A stretch of 64,000 nucleotides of DNA from Cephalopachus bancanus (lineage: Eukaryota; Chordata; Mammalia; Primates; Tarsiidae). Numbering within the stretch: the first letter of the stretch is position 1; each line of letters opens with the position of its first letter. The DNA lies in assembly GCA_027257055.1 (NCBI GenBank), contig JAPVLO010000233.1, positions 2,108,001-2,172,000 on the forward strand, in the 5' to 3' direction. The notes under the pieces are model-generated. The model had not been told where the DNA came from. It saw nothing but the letters and a program-made list of their open reading frames with translations, and searched no databases. The position numbers and the translations under genes were made by a program. This document shows positions 34,955-46,342 of this stretch, one piece after another.

Positions 34955-35245
34955 GGGGCCGGGGTGGTGGCCCAGCACTTTAGGAGGCCCAGGCAGGAGT
35001 ATGGCTTGAGCCCAAGAGTTCGAGACAAGCCTGCGCTGCAAAGTGAAACCTCATCTCTGCAAAAAAGGAAAAAGGAAAAATGAGCCAGGCATGGGGACAT
35101 GCGCCTGTGGTCTCAGCTAGTCAGGAGACTGAGGTGGAAGGGTCGCCTGAGCCCAGGAGGTCAGTGTTGCAGTGAGCCGTGATCATGCCACAGCACTCCA
35201 GCCTGGGTGACAGAGTAAGACCCCCACTCAAAAAAAAAAAAAAAG
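34955..35245 (+). mobile_element. Alu dimer with head deletion
   Basis: GGGGCCGGGGTGGTGG joins directly to CCCAGCACTTTAGGAGG; A tail at 35230-35244. Confidence 0.9.
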
Positions 35246-35339
35246 CCTAGATCGAATCTCAGGCCATCACCCACTTCTGATGGTCCCTGAGCCTCTCACT
35301 GTGCCCTTTGGAATGGCTGGTCTGACCTTAACAGAACTT

Positions 35340-36230
35340 CCCAGGGTCTCAGTTTTTCTGTGGTCCGTTCCTCTCCTGCCCTTGGAGGAGTGAAAGCTGA
35401 AATATCCTCAAAGCAGCAGCTTCCTCCACAGCCACAGCGGCTGCCTTCTCTCCCACATCCCGTTGGGTCTGGAGACGGGAGAGGCTGGTTCCTCCTCGTG
35501 CTGTTTCAGCCACGGTCCCCTCCCCGGTGCCCTGCAGCACGAGGCTTTCGACGGAGGGGCCCCCCTCCGGCTCCCCTCCTCATCGGCCTGTCGTGGCATC
35601 CCGCCCGTCCTGGAGGATGTGTGGTCCTGGCCCCCTGAGGGTCCTGGCGCCGTGTGGATGACTTTGCCTTCGGCAGAGACGACCCGCAATCGTCCAGCCT
35701 CTTGGTCCCTCATCTCTGGCTTCTCGTAGCCGTCTCACCCGGTGTGGCCATACCCTTCTTTGTCATGCTTCCCACCGTGTCGTTTCCAGTCGCTGGTCTC
35801 TGGCACTCCTCCTCCGGCCGCCAGACACTGCCACCACTTCTTAGACAACCACGCCTCGCGTCCCCACTGCCCTCCTCCGTCCCTGTCGTCGCCAGCCCTG
35901 CAGAAAGCCTGGACGCCTCTTCTCTTCTGTCTGTCCCGTCGGCCTGGAAATTCTCCCCCTTCGGCTGAATCTGGTTCCCCGCTAGCACGCTCTCCATCCT
36001 GCCCCTGAGCAGCTAGACGCGACCCGAGGGAAACAGCCACCGCCTGAGCTGGGCACAGTTGCACAAGGGACCCAACACCTCCCTGGGCTCCCAGCCCAGC
36101 CCAGATGCCGGCCACACGTCCCCGTGCAGTCGACTGTCCACTCGAGACCAGCATTTCACACCTCTCTCCCTCCTCTCCCTCCTCCAGCCCCTCCTCCCTC
36201 ATGCCCTTGACTGATGCTCTATTTCCCTGA
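35340..36230. other. GC-rich single-copy-looking segment, no gene assigned
   Basis: About 900 bp between two Alus with moderate CpG content. It has several open frames on both strands, the longest on the minus strand at 35735-36202 (155 codons, Gly/Arg/Glu-rich). The minus-strand sequence from about 36.2 to 35.4 kb reads as acidic/basic low-complexity protein in successive frames, which could be a decayed retrocopy or only composition. I see no homology and no splice structure I would trust. Confidence 0.35.
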
Positions 36231-36309
36231 GAAGCAAGCAGAAAAGAACTTTCTCATTCTTGTATCTCCAAATCTCCTAACATCTGAGGTTGTCTACTTT
36301 GTCTTCCCT

Positions 36310-36603
36310 AGTATTTTTTTTTCAATGGAAATCTCACTCTGTCACCCAGGCTGAAGTGCAGTGACACCATCACGGCTCACCAAAGCCTTGACCTCTTTGG
36401 GCTCAGACGATCTCCCATCTCAGCCTCCCAAGTAGCTGGAACTACAGGCGTGCACTACCATGCTGGGCTAATTTTTTGATTGGTTGTAGAGATGAGGGCT
36501 CACCAAGTTGCCCAGGCTGGTCTCGAACTCCTAGCCTCAAGAAAACCTCTTGCCTCAGCTTCCCAAAGTGCTGGGATTACAGGTGTGAGCCACCATCCCT
36601 GAC
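36310..36603 (-). mobile_element. Alu dimer
   Basis: Poly-T, ATGGAAATCTCACTCTGTC to GCCACCATCCCTGAC. Confidence 0.92.
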
Positions 36604-36629
36604 ATTCCCTAGTATTAAATGATAAATTC

Positions 36630-36915
36630 TTTTTTTTTTTTTTTAGTTGGAGTCTCACCCCATCACCCAGGCTGGAGTGCCATGGCTCACAGTCACCCGA
36701 GCGTCAACCTGCTGGGCTCCGGCGATCCTTCCACCTCAGCCTTCCAAGTGGCTGGAACAGGTGCGTGCTACCACACCTGGCTAATTTTTGATTTGTTGTA
36801 GAGATGAGGTCTCGCCAAGTTGCCCAGGCAGGTCTCGAGCCCGCGGGCTCAGGCAACCCACTCGTCTTGGCCTCCCAAAGTGCTAGGATTACAGGCTGAG
36901 CCACAGAACCTGGCC
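36630..36915 (-). mobile_element. Alu dimer, young subfamily
   Basis: AGTTGGAGTCTCACCCC to CAGAACCTGGCC, with GTCTCGAGCCCGCGGGCTC in the left arm. Confidence 0.92.
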
Positions 36916-37109
36916 GGTGAATTCTTCTAGCTCTTAAGTTCACACCCTTCTCCTATTAAACACTGGATCTGATCCCTTTAGAAGTTTGCTCTGGCGACTG
37001 CCCCTTGTCTTATCTATAGCACCCATTTTTCTCTCTCTATAGAACATTCAGGTTCACACATAAACATACAGACCCCTCCTATCTTTTTTTTTAAGTTTTA
37101 AAATGTATA

Positions 37110-37392
37110 GCCGGGCTCAGTGGCTCAGCCTGTAATTCCGTGCTTTGGGAGCCTGAAGTGAGTGGATTGCCTGAGCCTGTGGGTTCGAGACCCACCTGGG
37201 CAACTTGGTGAGACCTCATCTCTACAATAAATCAAAAAATTAGCCAGGCGTGGTAGCACGTGCCTGTAGTTCCAGCTACTTGGAAGGCTGAGGCGGAAGG
37301 ATCGCCGGAGCCCAGCAGGTCGAGGCTGCGGTGGCTGGGAGCGGCCACTGCACTCCAGTCTGGGTGACAGAGTGAGACTCCAACTCAAAAAA
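37110..37392 (+). mobile_element. Alu dimer, young subfamily
   Basis: GCCGGGCTCAGTGGCTCAGC onward; GTGGGTTCGAGACCCAC at 37179-37195 is a paired variant of the subfamily hairpin. Confidence 0.93.
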
Positions 37393-37395
37393 AAT

Positions 37396-37672
37396 TTTAT
37401 TTTTATTTTTTGAGTTGGAGGTCTTACTCTATCGCCCAGGCTGGAGTGCAGTGCACCATTACGGCTCACCAAAGCCTCAGCCTCCTGGGTCCAGATCCTT
37501 CTGCCTCAACCTCCTGAGTAGCTGGAACTACAGGTACGCACCACCCTACCAGGCTAGTTTTTTGATTTTTGTGGAGTCAAGGTCTCACTGTATTGCCTAA
37601 GCTAGTCTTGAACCCATGGGCTCAAATGATCTTCTTGCCTCAGTCTCCCAAAATGTGAGCCATCCCTCCTGG
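37396..37672 (-). mobile_element. Alu dimer, inverted against the preceding one
   Basis: TTTTTTGAGTTGGAGGTCTT to CATCCCTCCTGGCC; the two tails are only a few bases apart. Confidence 0.92.
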
Positions 37673-37675
37673 CCT

Positions 37676-37757
37676 TATTTTTTCATTTTGTAGAGATAAG
37701 CTCTGGCTATGTCATCCAGGCTGGTCTTGAACACCTGGCCTCAACCTCTCCCATCTT
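37676..37757 (-). mobile_element. Alu left-arm fragment
   Basis: TTTTTTCATTTTGTAGAGAT to ACACCTGGCCTCAACCTC. Confidence 0.7.
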
Positions 37758-37770
37758 AAAAACAGTAACA

Positions 37771-38028
37771 AGGCTAGGCAAGGTGGCTCACGCCTGTGTA
37801 ATTCCAGAACTTTGGGAGGCCAAGGCAGGAAGCCTAGCAGTCTGAAACCTCATTTCTACAAAAAAAAAAAAAAAAATCAGAAAATTAGCCAGACCTGGTG
37901 GTGCATTCCTGTAGTCCCAGCTACTCGGGAGGCTGAGGCAGAAGGATCTCCTGAGTCTGGGAGGTTGAGGCTGCTGATGAGCTATGATTGCACCATTGCA
38001 CTTCAGTCATGGTGACAGAATGAGACCT
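37771..38028 (+). mobile_element. Alu dimer, shortened
   Basis: AAGGCTAGGCAAGGTGGCTC onward with a left-arm deletion; A run at 37859-37877. Confidence 0.9.
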
Positions 38029-38313
38029 CAATTCATTCAGCCAATCAATGAAACAGGAACAAAAGCCTTGACCTCACATTTCCCCACCAGGCACTGGAAT
38101 ATTCCAGAAGAGTGGGCCCACAGTGCCTACTTAGTCACCACTCTTCCTCTCGCACCCACTCCCTTTTGCCCTCCTGGGCCCCCTGAACGGCTTGTGTGAA
38201 GCCAGCAAGGATTTCCTTGTTGCCAGAGCCACTGGCAAGTTCTTGGTCCTATCACTCTGCTTTCCAGCAGCATCAGACAGGTAAGCACCCCCTCCTTTAA
38301 AAACGAGCAGCAT

Positions 38314-38569
38314 AAGCCGGGCTCGGTGGCTCAGCCTGTAATCCCGCGCCTTTGGGAGGCTGAGGTGAGTGGATTGCCTGAGCCCGCGAGTTCAAGACCC
38401 GCCTGGGCAGTGAGACCTCATCTCTACAATAAAATCAAAAAGTTAGCCAGGCGTGGTAATGCATGCCTGTAATTCCGGCTACTCGGAAGGATTGCCGGAG
38501 CCCAGCAGGTCGAGGCTGCGGTGGCCAGTCTGGGCGACAGAGTGAGACTCCAACTCAAAAAAAAAAAAT
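38314..38569 (+). mobile_element. Alu, young subfamily, with target duplication
   Basis: AAAACGAGCAGCAT is present before (ending 38313) and after (about 38575) the element. Part of the right arm is deleted. Confidence 0.94.
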
Positions 38570-38828
38570 TATAAAAACGAGCAGCATTCTCCTGTGATTC
38601 CAGGGCCCACTCTGTAGTGGCTGAGGTTAGGGGGCCGTGTGACTGAAGCAAAAGCATCCCAGGAAGGCCAAAGTCACGAGCAGTGCGTGTGCTTGGCGTG
38701 CATCTGAGTCTAGCTGGGTGGCTGTAACAAAATACCTTCAACTGGGTGATCTGTAAATAACAGGTTATTGCTCATAGTCCTGGAGGTTGTGAAGTCCAAG
38801 ATCAAGGTGCCACTTTTGTGCCCAGAGA
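38570..38828. repeat. Possible old repeat between Alus
   Basis: GGCTGTAACAAAATACCTTC and CTGGAGGTTGTGAAGTCCAA followed by GATCAAGGTGCCACTTTT fit a common fossil repeat of uncertain class, cut by a minus Alu at 38829. Confidence 0.4.
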
Positions 38829-39118
38829 CTTTTTTTTTGAGTTGGAGTCACACTCTGTCTCCCAGGCTGGAGTGCAGTGGCACACTCCCGGCCACCGCAG
38901 CCTTGATCTGCTGGGCTCAGGTGATCCTTCCGCTTCAGCCTTCTGAGTAGCTGAAACTACAGGCACATGACACCATGCCTGGCTAATTTTTTTTTTATTT
39001 ATTGTAGAGACGAGGTCTTGCCAAATTGCCCAGGCTGGTCTCAAACCCCCGGACTCATGCAGTCCTCTCACCTCTGCCTCCCAAAGTGCTGGGATTACAG
39101 ACTTGAACCACCATGCCA
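38829..39118 (-). mobile_element. Alu dimer
   Basis: TTTTTTTGAGTTGGAGTCAC to CACCATGCCAGAC. Confidence 0.92.
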
Positions 39119-39120
39119 GA

Positions 39121-39420
39121 CTTTTTTTTTTTTTAAAGTCAGAGTCTCACTGTCACCCAGGCTGGGGTGCAGTGGCATGCTCATGGCCATTGCAGCCTGG
39201 ACCTGCTGGACTCGGATGATCCTTCCAGGCTCAGCCTTCCCAGTAGCTGGAACCACAGGCACATGCCACCATGCCCGGCTAATTTTTTAATTTATTTATT
39301 GTAGAGACAAGGTCTTACCAAGTTTTCCAGGTTGATCTTGAACCCCTGGACTCAAGCAATCTTCTCGCCTCCACTACCCAAAGTGCTACGATTATAGGCA
39401 TGAGCCACCATACCCAGCCT
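39121..39420 (-). mobile_element. Alu dimer, tandem with the previous one
   Basis: Poly-T and AAAGTCAGAGTCTCACTG to CACCATACCCAGCC. Confidence 0.92.
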
Positions 39421-39779
39421 CCCCAGAGGCATTTTAACCCCTAAATAGCCCATCCTACGCCATGGCATCAGATATGACCCAGGCACTCACGATTCCCAAG
39501 TGGGTATTCCCAGGGCTGCCTCTCTGCCAAGCGCCAGTGTTGAAGACTCATCCTTCTACTAAATTACCTCCATTTGGAAGTCCAGTAGGAATCTCACACT
39601 CAACAGAGCCCAAACCGAATGAACTCACCCCCTGCAAATCCTTTCTTTCCCAAGTCTGTCCCATCTCAGCAAACGGCACTCACGTTTTCTCAGTGGGTAA
39701 AACCTGGTGTTTATCTTTGACTGCTTTTCCTCCTCACATCCAATTCATTGATATATCCTGCGGGCTCTAACTCTGAAAT
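39421..39779. other. Intergenic, nothing recognised
   Basis: Single-copy-looking sequence between Alus. The 102-codon plus frame at 39462-39770 has no recognisable domain. Confidence 0.45.
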
Positions 39780-40036
39780 ACGCTGGGCAAGGTGGCTCAC
39801 ACCTGCAATCCCAGCACTTTGGGAGGCTGAGGCAGGAGGATTGCTGGAACCCAGGAGCTCAACCATCCTGGGTAACATAGTGAGACCTCATCTCTACAAA
39901 AAATCCAAAAATTAGCTGGGTATGGCAGTGCGTGCCTGTAGTCCCGGCTAGTCGGAGGCTGAGGCAGGAGGATCTCCTGAGTCCAGGGGATTGAGGCTGC
40001 TGTGAGCCATGAGTGTGCCACTACACTCCAGCTTAG
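39780..40036 (+). mobile_element. Alu dimer, 3' end lost
   Basis: CGCTGGGCAAGGTGGCTCAC to CACTACACTCCAGCTTAGC, no A tail. Confidence 0.9.
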
Positions 40037-40177
40037 CTGATGTAAAACAAAACTTTGAAATGCAACAGAATTCAGCTACTCTTGAATACCTCCGTAGCTG
40101 CCCTCAAGTCCAAGACCAAAATGGACTAGAACACTCCTATTCTGACCGTCTGTGGTCATTCTCTGCTCTACAGTGAT

Positions 40178-40475
40178 TTTTTTTTTTTTTTTTTGAGTAG
40201 TCTTAACTCTGTCGCCCAGGCTGGAGTGCAGTGGCACGCTCATGGCCACCACAGCCTTGACTCGTTGGGCTCAGGCAATCCTTCTACCTCAACCTCCCAA
40301 GTAGCTGCAACTATAGGTGTGTGGCAACACACCCAGCTAATTTTTTTATTTATTGTAGAGAAAAGGTCTCACTAAGCTGCCCAGGCTGGTCTCGAACCCG
40401 TGGGCTCAGGTAATTCTCTCACCTCAGCCTCCCAAAGTGCTGAGATTACAGGCTTTAGCCACTTTGCCCAGTCTA
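40178..40475 (-). mobile_element. Alu dimer
   Basis: Poly-T, GAGTAGTCTTAACTCTGTC to CACTTTGCCCAGTC. Confidence 0.92.
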
Positions 40476-40821
40476 AAATCTCAGTTTTACTTAAAGTCTA
40501 TATGCATAAAACATGAAAATACAGTTGTCACTAAGCATTAAAAAGGATGATCAAAAATCTTCTTGATGTGTTTCTGTATTTTTCCAATCTTTCCTTGCAA
40601 TAAATCTGCACTGCTTTTGTAATCAGAAAAAAAAGGAAGGGGAAGTTCAGGAGTAAATTTGACAAGTGAATTATGAAATGCTGAGTCCCTGTCAAAGTAC
40701 TTTACCCCAAGACTGCTGACTGCCCCCCTTAAACCTCACACCACTATGGCAGTGGTGTTGTTTGGGCACCCGAACTTTAAATAAAGGCTGAGAGGAACAT
40801 ACATTAAAAGTCAGCATTTCT
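40476..40821. other. Intergenic, nothing recognised
   Basis: AT-rich stretch between a minus Alu and the young tandem Alu pair. Confidence 0.45.
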
Positions 40822-41113
40822 GGCCGGGCTCGGTGGCCCAGCCTGTCATCCTAGCACTTCGGGAGGCCGAGATGAGTGGACTGCCTGAGCCTACGAGTTT
40901 GAGAACTGCCCAGGCAACTTGGCGAGACCGCGCCTCTACAATAAAGCAAAAATTAGCCGGGTGTGGTAGCGCATGCCTGTAGTTCCGGCTACTTGGAAGG
41001 CTGAGGCGGAAGGATCCTGGAGCCCAGCAGGTCGAGGCTGTGGGGGCTGGGAGCGTGCCGCTGGGGGCACTCCAGCCTGGACGACAGAGTGAGACTCCAA
41101 CTCAAAAAAAAAA
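40822..41113 (+). mobile_element. Alu dimer, young subfamily, first of a tandem pair
   Basis: GGCCGGGCTCGGTGGCCCAG onward; A-rich tail runs into the next Alu at 41121. Confidence 0.93.
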
Positions 41114-41120
41114 CAAAAAC

Positions 41121-41430
41121 AGCCAGGCTCGGTGGCTCAGCCTGTAATCCCGCGCCTTTGGGAGGCTGAAGTGAGTGGATTGCCTGAGCCTGCGGGTTCG
41201 AGACCCGCCTGGGCGGCGAGACCTCATCTCTACAATAAATCAAAAAATCAGCTGGGCGTGGTAGCGCATGCCTGTAATTCCGGCTACTTGGAAGGCTGAG
41301 GCGGAAGGATCACCGGAGCCCAGCAGGTCGAGGCTGCAGTGGCCAAGAGCGGCCACTGCACTCCAGTCTGGGCGACAGAGTGAGACTCCAACTAAAAAAA
41401 AACCCCAAAAAACAAAAAAGAAAACAAAAA
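41121..41430 (+). mobile_element. Alu dimer, young subfamily, second of a tandem pair
   Basis: AGCCAGGCTCGGTGGCTCAG onward, exact GCGGGTTCGAGACCCGC at 41192-41208; long A/C-rich tail. Confidence 0.94.
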
Positions 41431-41454
41431 AACCTCAGCACGTCTAACAGCTGC

Positions 41455-41600
41455 TCAATCTCAGCTCCACAATTTACTAACTGTGTAGGGCCTCCTTATC
41501 TATAAAGTGTGATCAAAGTATCCCACTCACGGGAATGTCGAGGTTTCCGTGCATTAGCACCTACTTCATCTGTAAGAAGACTCAACATGCAGCAAGTACT
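41455..41600 (+). repeat. MIR fragment
   Basis: TTTACTAACTGTGTAGGGCC then CTCCTTATCTATAAAGTGTG follow the MIR core with a deletion. It lies just downstream of USPL1. Confidence 0.55.
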
Positions 41601-42142
41601 GTGAGCACTGGTTATTACTGCTCTCTCCCAAGCAGAACTGTTAGAAGGCATCACACTTTGGTTACAGAAATAAACGTCTTCGGGAGGAAGATGGCATTCA
41701 TGACAACATGTAAACGTTTTGTACGTCATCGCGAGAACAGATGATATTTTTTCCCATCACAGATTATTTATCGATCACTAAGCAGCACTCAAAGTTCCAA
41801 TAATAAGGTCTCTGTCATCCTACATAAGCAGAGAAAGAAGAGACAGTGACATGGGGAAGTTTCCATCCCACAGGCCGCTACTGGTGTGAGAAACAGGCCG
41901 AGACCTACATAGAAGACCCATCACCATCAGGAAAACGGCCATGCGCTCACAGACTGGATACAACTGAGGCAGGTTATGCAAGTTGTTGAACCAAAATAAC
42001 CAACATTTTGAATCTAGAATTTTAATGCTCCCAATGGTACAAGTTGCCAGAAACTGGACACCACTTTTCATCTTGAACCTTTGGAAATCCTCATACTCTT
42101 ACAAGTACAAAATGAAACCAACAAGAACACATTCCTGATGAT

Positions 42143-42148
42143 TTTAAT
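42143..42148 (-). promoter_or_regulatory. Candidate USPL1 polyadenylation hexamer (ATTAAA)
   Basis: ATTAAA on the minus strand, the first near-canonical signal after the stop. A second ATTAAA lies at 42026-42021. Which one is used cannot be decided from sequence alone. Confidence 0.4.
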
Positions 42149-42316
42149 TTATAAAACATTACATGCTTCATGGGCAGAACCAAAGATGAAACCTTCAGTA
42201 GCTTACTTTGTGTTCACAGTTATTACACAAGGCCCGTGTATAAACACTACCTGAAAACATAATACATTTTTCTAAGAGGAAAAATAAATATTAAACTACA
42301 AAAAGCTCACAACCAT

Positions 42317-44154
42317 TCAACAGTTCTCAAATAGATATTCATCAAAATGAGGTAAGTCTAATGTGTCATTTCCTAAAGAAGTTAGTGCTGAGGTGGAGAA
42401 AAACTCATCGAAAATATCAGTCTTCATGGGACTCTCCAAGGTCAATGTTCTAATGCAGGCGTCGTCTGTTAAGGAGCTGGGCTGATCGTCACATGGACTT
42501 CTCTTGGCGGGGCTACAGTAGTCGTGATCCTGTCTCAGATGGGTGTCCCGGGAAATGCCGTTCAGCTCCCCAGGTACCGGAGCCGGGACCCGGCTATCAC
42601 CCATTTCCAAATACCTCAAGTCAGCCTCCCCGTCCTCTGTTGAAACGACAGTCGCAGGAGACAGTAACTCTGCTAAGATCTCCTCATGAGCCTGACTAGT
42701 GTATGGGGAAACGCCAGGAACAGCGGCACGTCCAGACTTTTCTGCAAGACGGATCTGACACTGCAGCTCGTTTAACAAGTCTTCTATTGAGTCACACTCA
42801 TTTGGGGACCCACCATGGGGCACGTGTTCCGAACTCTCACTTGGAAGTGCTCTACTTTGGGGGGAAGACATAAGAGCAGCTAGCTTCTTCTTTTTCGCCT
42901 TTAGTTTTTTCAGAAGTTTCAGACGGAGTTTATGAATCTGACCTTCCACCAAGTCTCCCTGGTTTGATGAAGGAACACCGTTTTCGTTTCCTTGAGAACC
43001 GTGGTCAGGGTGCGCGCTGCGAGGGGCGCCTTCGTCCTTCCTCGGTACGACTGAAGCAGCACTGGACGGCAGGGGCCCTGGCGGGGGCTTGCTGACCAGA
43101 GGGGCCTTCCCCACATGCCTGTGCACGTTCTTGGATGCCCGCCCGGCCTTCTGGTTGCCGCCTTTGGTCTTAAAGCCCCCAAAATTACTTGCCCCTTTCA
43201 CTGAAGGCTGCAGGTCAGCTAGGGTGGTTCTGCTGGGAGCGGAAACACAAGATGGCATGAAGGAGGCACCCCTGCTTAGCAAGCCTTTAACCCAACTTCC
43301 CACAAATGGTTTCTTCTGATTTTCTCTCACAGACTGACTCTGTAAAGACTCAGCTGTCCTGGCTGGAGGATCAGCTGCCGTTTCTTTTCGCTTCAGGCTA
43401 CAGATCTGAGACGGGACGTGCTGCTCTGGCCTCCATTTCTCAGTTTGGGGTGTAAGGAACTGTTCTCCCGACTCTGCTCCCTGAGTAAGACCGGCAGTGT
43501 GAATGCGAGCCACGGATTTGGTGGCCATGGTGTCTTCTGCGCTCAGGGGTCCTGCCAGCGTGTGCACATGTAACACCTGAGGCGGAACGCTTCTGCCCAC
43601 TAACTGCTCGTAGGTAAGCTTTTCCTCACACGGAGCTGGTGCTGAAGAAACCAAGAGTGATGCCGGTGACCGCAAAGTATTTCTTTCGACAATTTCAGTA
43701 TTCTCTGACACAGGCTTATTTTCTAACAGGAAAGCTTCCGAGTCAAACTGACAAATGGAGACACTTTCCTGGCTAGTTCCTTCAAATGTCAAAGGTAAAA
43801 AACTGTTGGCACCCAAACCTTGAGGGCCCGCAAGCGAGTGATCTCCGCAAGCGACAGCCCCGTCCTGTGGGCGCGTGGAGGGAGCACGGGCCACACACGG
43901 AGGGTGATGCCCCAAGGATGTCTCAGCCGAGGTGGCATCGCCCCCAGGACCTGCTGCTGAGGATGCTGGCTCCCCGTCCCCGAGCGCGTGCTGACCGTTA
44001 GTCTTCCCAAGAGGTAGATGGGCAGTTTCCTGATGTGTCCTTGGGGATGCTCTTCTCTCCCAGATAACGATATGAATCTCTGAAGCAGGAACTTCAAATG
44101 TCGCGTGCCTTCGCGAACACGGGCCTCTTAAGTCGTCACACTCCAGCCAACTTC
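42317..44154 (-). CDS. USPL1: USPL1 last coding exon: catalytic Asp and long C-terminal tail
   Basis: USPL1 is a nuclear SUMO isopeptidase of the C98 family, known to localise to Cajal bodies. This exon supplies 611 residues plus a TGA stop at 42319-42317. It opens after a pyrimidine-rich acceptor ending in CAG (44157-44155); its first two bases complete the Gly codon begun by the previous exon. The first residues (SWLECDD) hold the catalytic Asp (codon 44137-44135), followed by ASEIHIVIWER, which closes the protease fold. The rest is a poorly conserved, Ser/Pro-rich tail with islands that match my memory of the human protein: KKPFVGSWVKGLLSRGASFM, a basic Lys-rich helix near EGQIHKLRLKLLKKLK, and an acidic end with DIFDEFF and LPHFDEYLFEN. 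The protein ends in Cys where I recall Tyr in human. The frame stays open upstream to 44347, but that part is intron. There are no internal stops, so the gene looks functional. Confidence 0.93.
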
Positions 44155-44639
44155 CTGAGGGATGAGGAAAGAAAGTGAAAAAGGTCAGGCTCTCCAAAGC
44201 CGCCCGCCCAGGTGAACTCTCCTCTGGCCTTTGACGCTGCATTATCAAGACTATCCACCAAAAGAGAACGTGGTCCGTCCCTGTCGCCACCCTTCCCTGC
44301 CAAATGTTGAAGGCCTCATCTGGATAACAAATGTTATGGGCCAGCACACTCAGAAATTTGAGAACTTTCCTAAAATACCCACAAAAATCAAAACAGAGTA
44401 TATGTAACTTTGGGGACTTAAAAACATAGTACTGCCTACATTATCCAACACCACCAGAGAAGAGGAAGTTGATCCCCATCTATGAATTCTCAAGATAAAT
44501 GAAGCTGGTTCTCTCAACTGCCAACATGTGCTTTAACTCCTGTTTTCTTTCTGAGCTTCCGGTTTCACTTCGGTCAGGTGAGAATGAGAGGATGAGAACA
44601 AGGGAAGAGTTTGAGGACAAGGAGTTGTCTACAAGTGGA

Positions 44640-45215
44640 ACAGGATGTGGGAACGTGAAAATCCTTTGTAATGCTGGTGGGAATGTCAAACGGTATGGTT
44701 GCCATGGAAACTGCCGGGCCATTCCTAAGTCAAACACAGAATTCCGAGACCCAGCAATTCCACTTGCGGTAGAGGCCAAAAAGACCTGAAAGCAGGGACT
44801 CAAACAGACACCTGTCCACCAATATCCACAGCAGTACTCTTCACAGTAGCTAAAGGTGGGAGCCACTCACCATCTACCAACAGGCTAAGACAGACAGAAT
44901 GAAGTTCTGCTGTGTGCTACAGCAGGGATGACTCCGAAAGCACGTTAAGTGAAACACACCAATCACACAGTAGGATTCTGCTTACAGGAAGTATTCAGAA
45001 CAGGCAGATGCACAGACAGAAAGTAGAATCGTGGGGATCAGGGACTTGGTGGCCAGAATGGGGACTTATGTCTATTCGGGATGATGGAAAGTTCTGGAAT
45101 AGATGGTGGTAATGGGTGTACTCAATGCAATAAACTGTGCACAGGAAAATGTAAAAAGTGTAAAAATGGTAAATTGCATGTTATGTATATTTTACCACAA
45201 CAAAAGCATACAAAC
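44640..45215 (+). mobile_element. Old L1 (L1M-type) 3' end
   Basis: AATGCTGGTGGGAATGTCAA, CTTCACAGTAGCTAAAGGTG and ATGGTAAATTGCATGTTATG followed by TATTTTACCACAACAAAAGC mark the 3' end of an old L1 in a USPL1 intron. Confidence 0.75.
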
Positions 45216-45557
45216 TGGAAAGCAGGCTGAGAAGTACAGAAAGGTGACCAGGTGCTTCCAGGTGACGTGGGGTTCTGGAAGGTGGACTTAAGAGTATACT
45301 CACGGTCACATGATGATCTGGGAAAAGCTAACCACACTTAGGCAAGCAACAGTTTTTACATAATCAGCAATTATCTGTACTTCCTTTACAGATTTTCCAA
45401 AGCAATCTACAGTCCCACTGTACATACCATTATCTACATATCCATGAAACAGATACAGATACAGAAAGCACAATGTCATGGCAACTGTGCAAAGCAAGTA
45501 GGAAATTCTCTCTACCTCAGTAAAACCAAAACATGACAAAAAAGACCCAACACAGAC

Positions 45558-45860
45558 TTTTTTTTTTTTTTTTTTGAGTCGGGAGTCTCACTCTGTCGCC
45601 CAGGCTGGAGTGCAGTGGCATGCTCATGGCCACTGCAGCCTCAACCTGCTGGGCTCTGGCGATCCTTCCAACTCAGCCTTCCAAGTAGCTGGAACTATAG
45701 ACGTGCGCTACCACACCCGGCTTATTTTTTTATTTATTGTAGAGATAAGGTCTCACCAAGTTGCCCAGGCTGGGCTCAAACCCCTGAGCTTAGGCAATCT
45801 TCTCGCCTAGGCCTCCCAAAGTGCTGGGATTACAGGCTTGAGCCACCAGGCCCAGCCCCC
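45558..45860 (-). mobile_element. Alu dimer
   Basis: Poly-T, GAGTCGGGAGTCTCACTCTG to CACCAGGCCCAGCC. Confidence 0.93.
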
Positions 45861-46162
45861 AACACACACTTTAAAAAACATTCTCCAAAGGGAAAAATTA
45901 AGATATTGATTAAAATGTAATATATGATACAAACAAAGCAAACTGAGAGCCAAAGTCACATAACAGAATTATGAACTCCCTGACAGTTAAGTGGTAAAAA
46001 AGGAAAACAAAATACACTCAGAGGTCTGCTAACCGCCCCCACATACACACAAAATACACTATGCACTGAGAATGTGGGTCATATGGACACACCCTCAACA
46101 GCTCCTTGAACTTACTATTCTCATTCCACATCCAATTAAACTTTGAGAAGCTTCTGTTTGCT

Positions 46163-46222
46163 TAGTCAGGGGTTCTCTACCACATATGCACATTAGAATC
46201 ACCTGGGAGGCTTTTAAAACAA
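46163..46222. mobile_element. Short hAT-Charlie-type remnant
   Basis: GGGGTTCTCTACCACATATG followed by CACATTAGAATCACCTGGGA resembles the terminus shared by several Charlie-derived small elements. It abuts an Alu monomer. Confidence 0.4.
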
Positions 46223-46224
46223 TA

Positions 46225-46342
46225 TCGCCATGGCTGTGCCTGCAGTCCTAGCTACGTAGGAGGCTGAGGCAGGAGGATCACTCAAGCCCAGGAATTCAAG
46301 GCCGGCTTGGAAAACATACTGAGTCCCCCATTCCCCCCAAAA
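46225..46342 (+). mobile_element. Alu monomer
   Basis: CGCCATGGCTGTGCCTGCAG to AAACATACTGAGTCCCCC, one old arm. Confidence 0.75.

Larger units (their letters stand above)
41410..42316 (-). other. Presumed USPL1 3' UTR and downstream flank
   Basis: Low-GC, Alu-free sequence directly after the USPL1 stop. I see no canonical AATAAA on the minus strand. The best polyadenylation hexamers are ATTAAA at 42148-42143 (about 170 bases after the stop) and at 42026-42021 (about 290 bases after). The 3' end could therefore fall near 42.1 or 42.0 kb, with the rest being flank. The far end contains a MIR fragment. Confidence 0.55.

Noticed and set aside
44155..44347. N-terminal 64 residues of the long open frame at the USPL1 last exon
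   Set aside because: A consensus acceptor at 44157-44155 and the in-phase upstream exon show this part is intron read-through.
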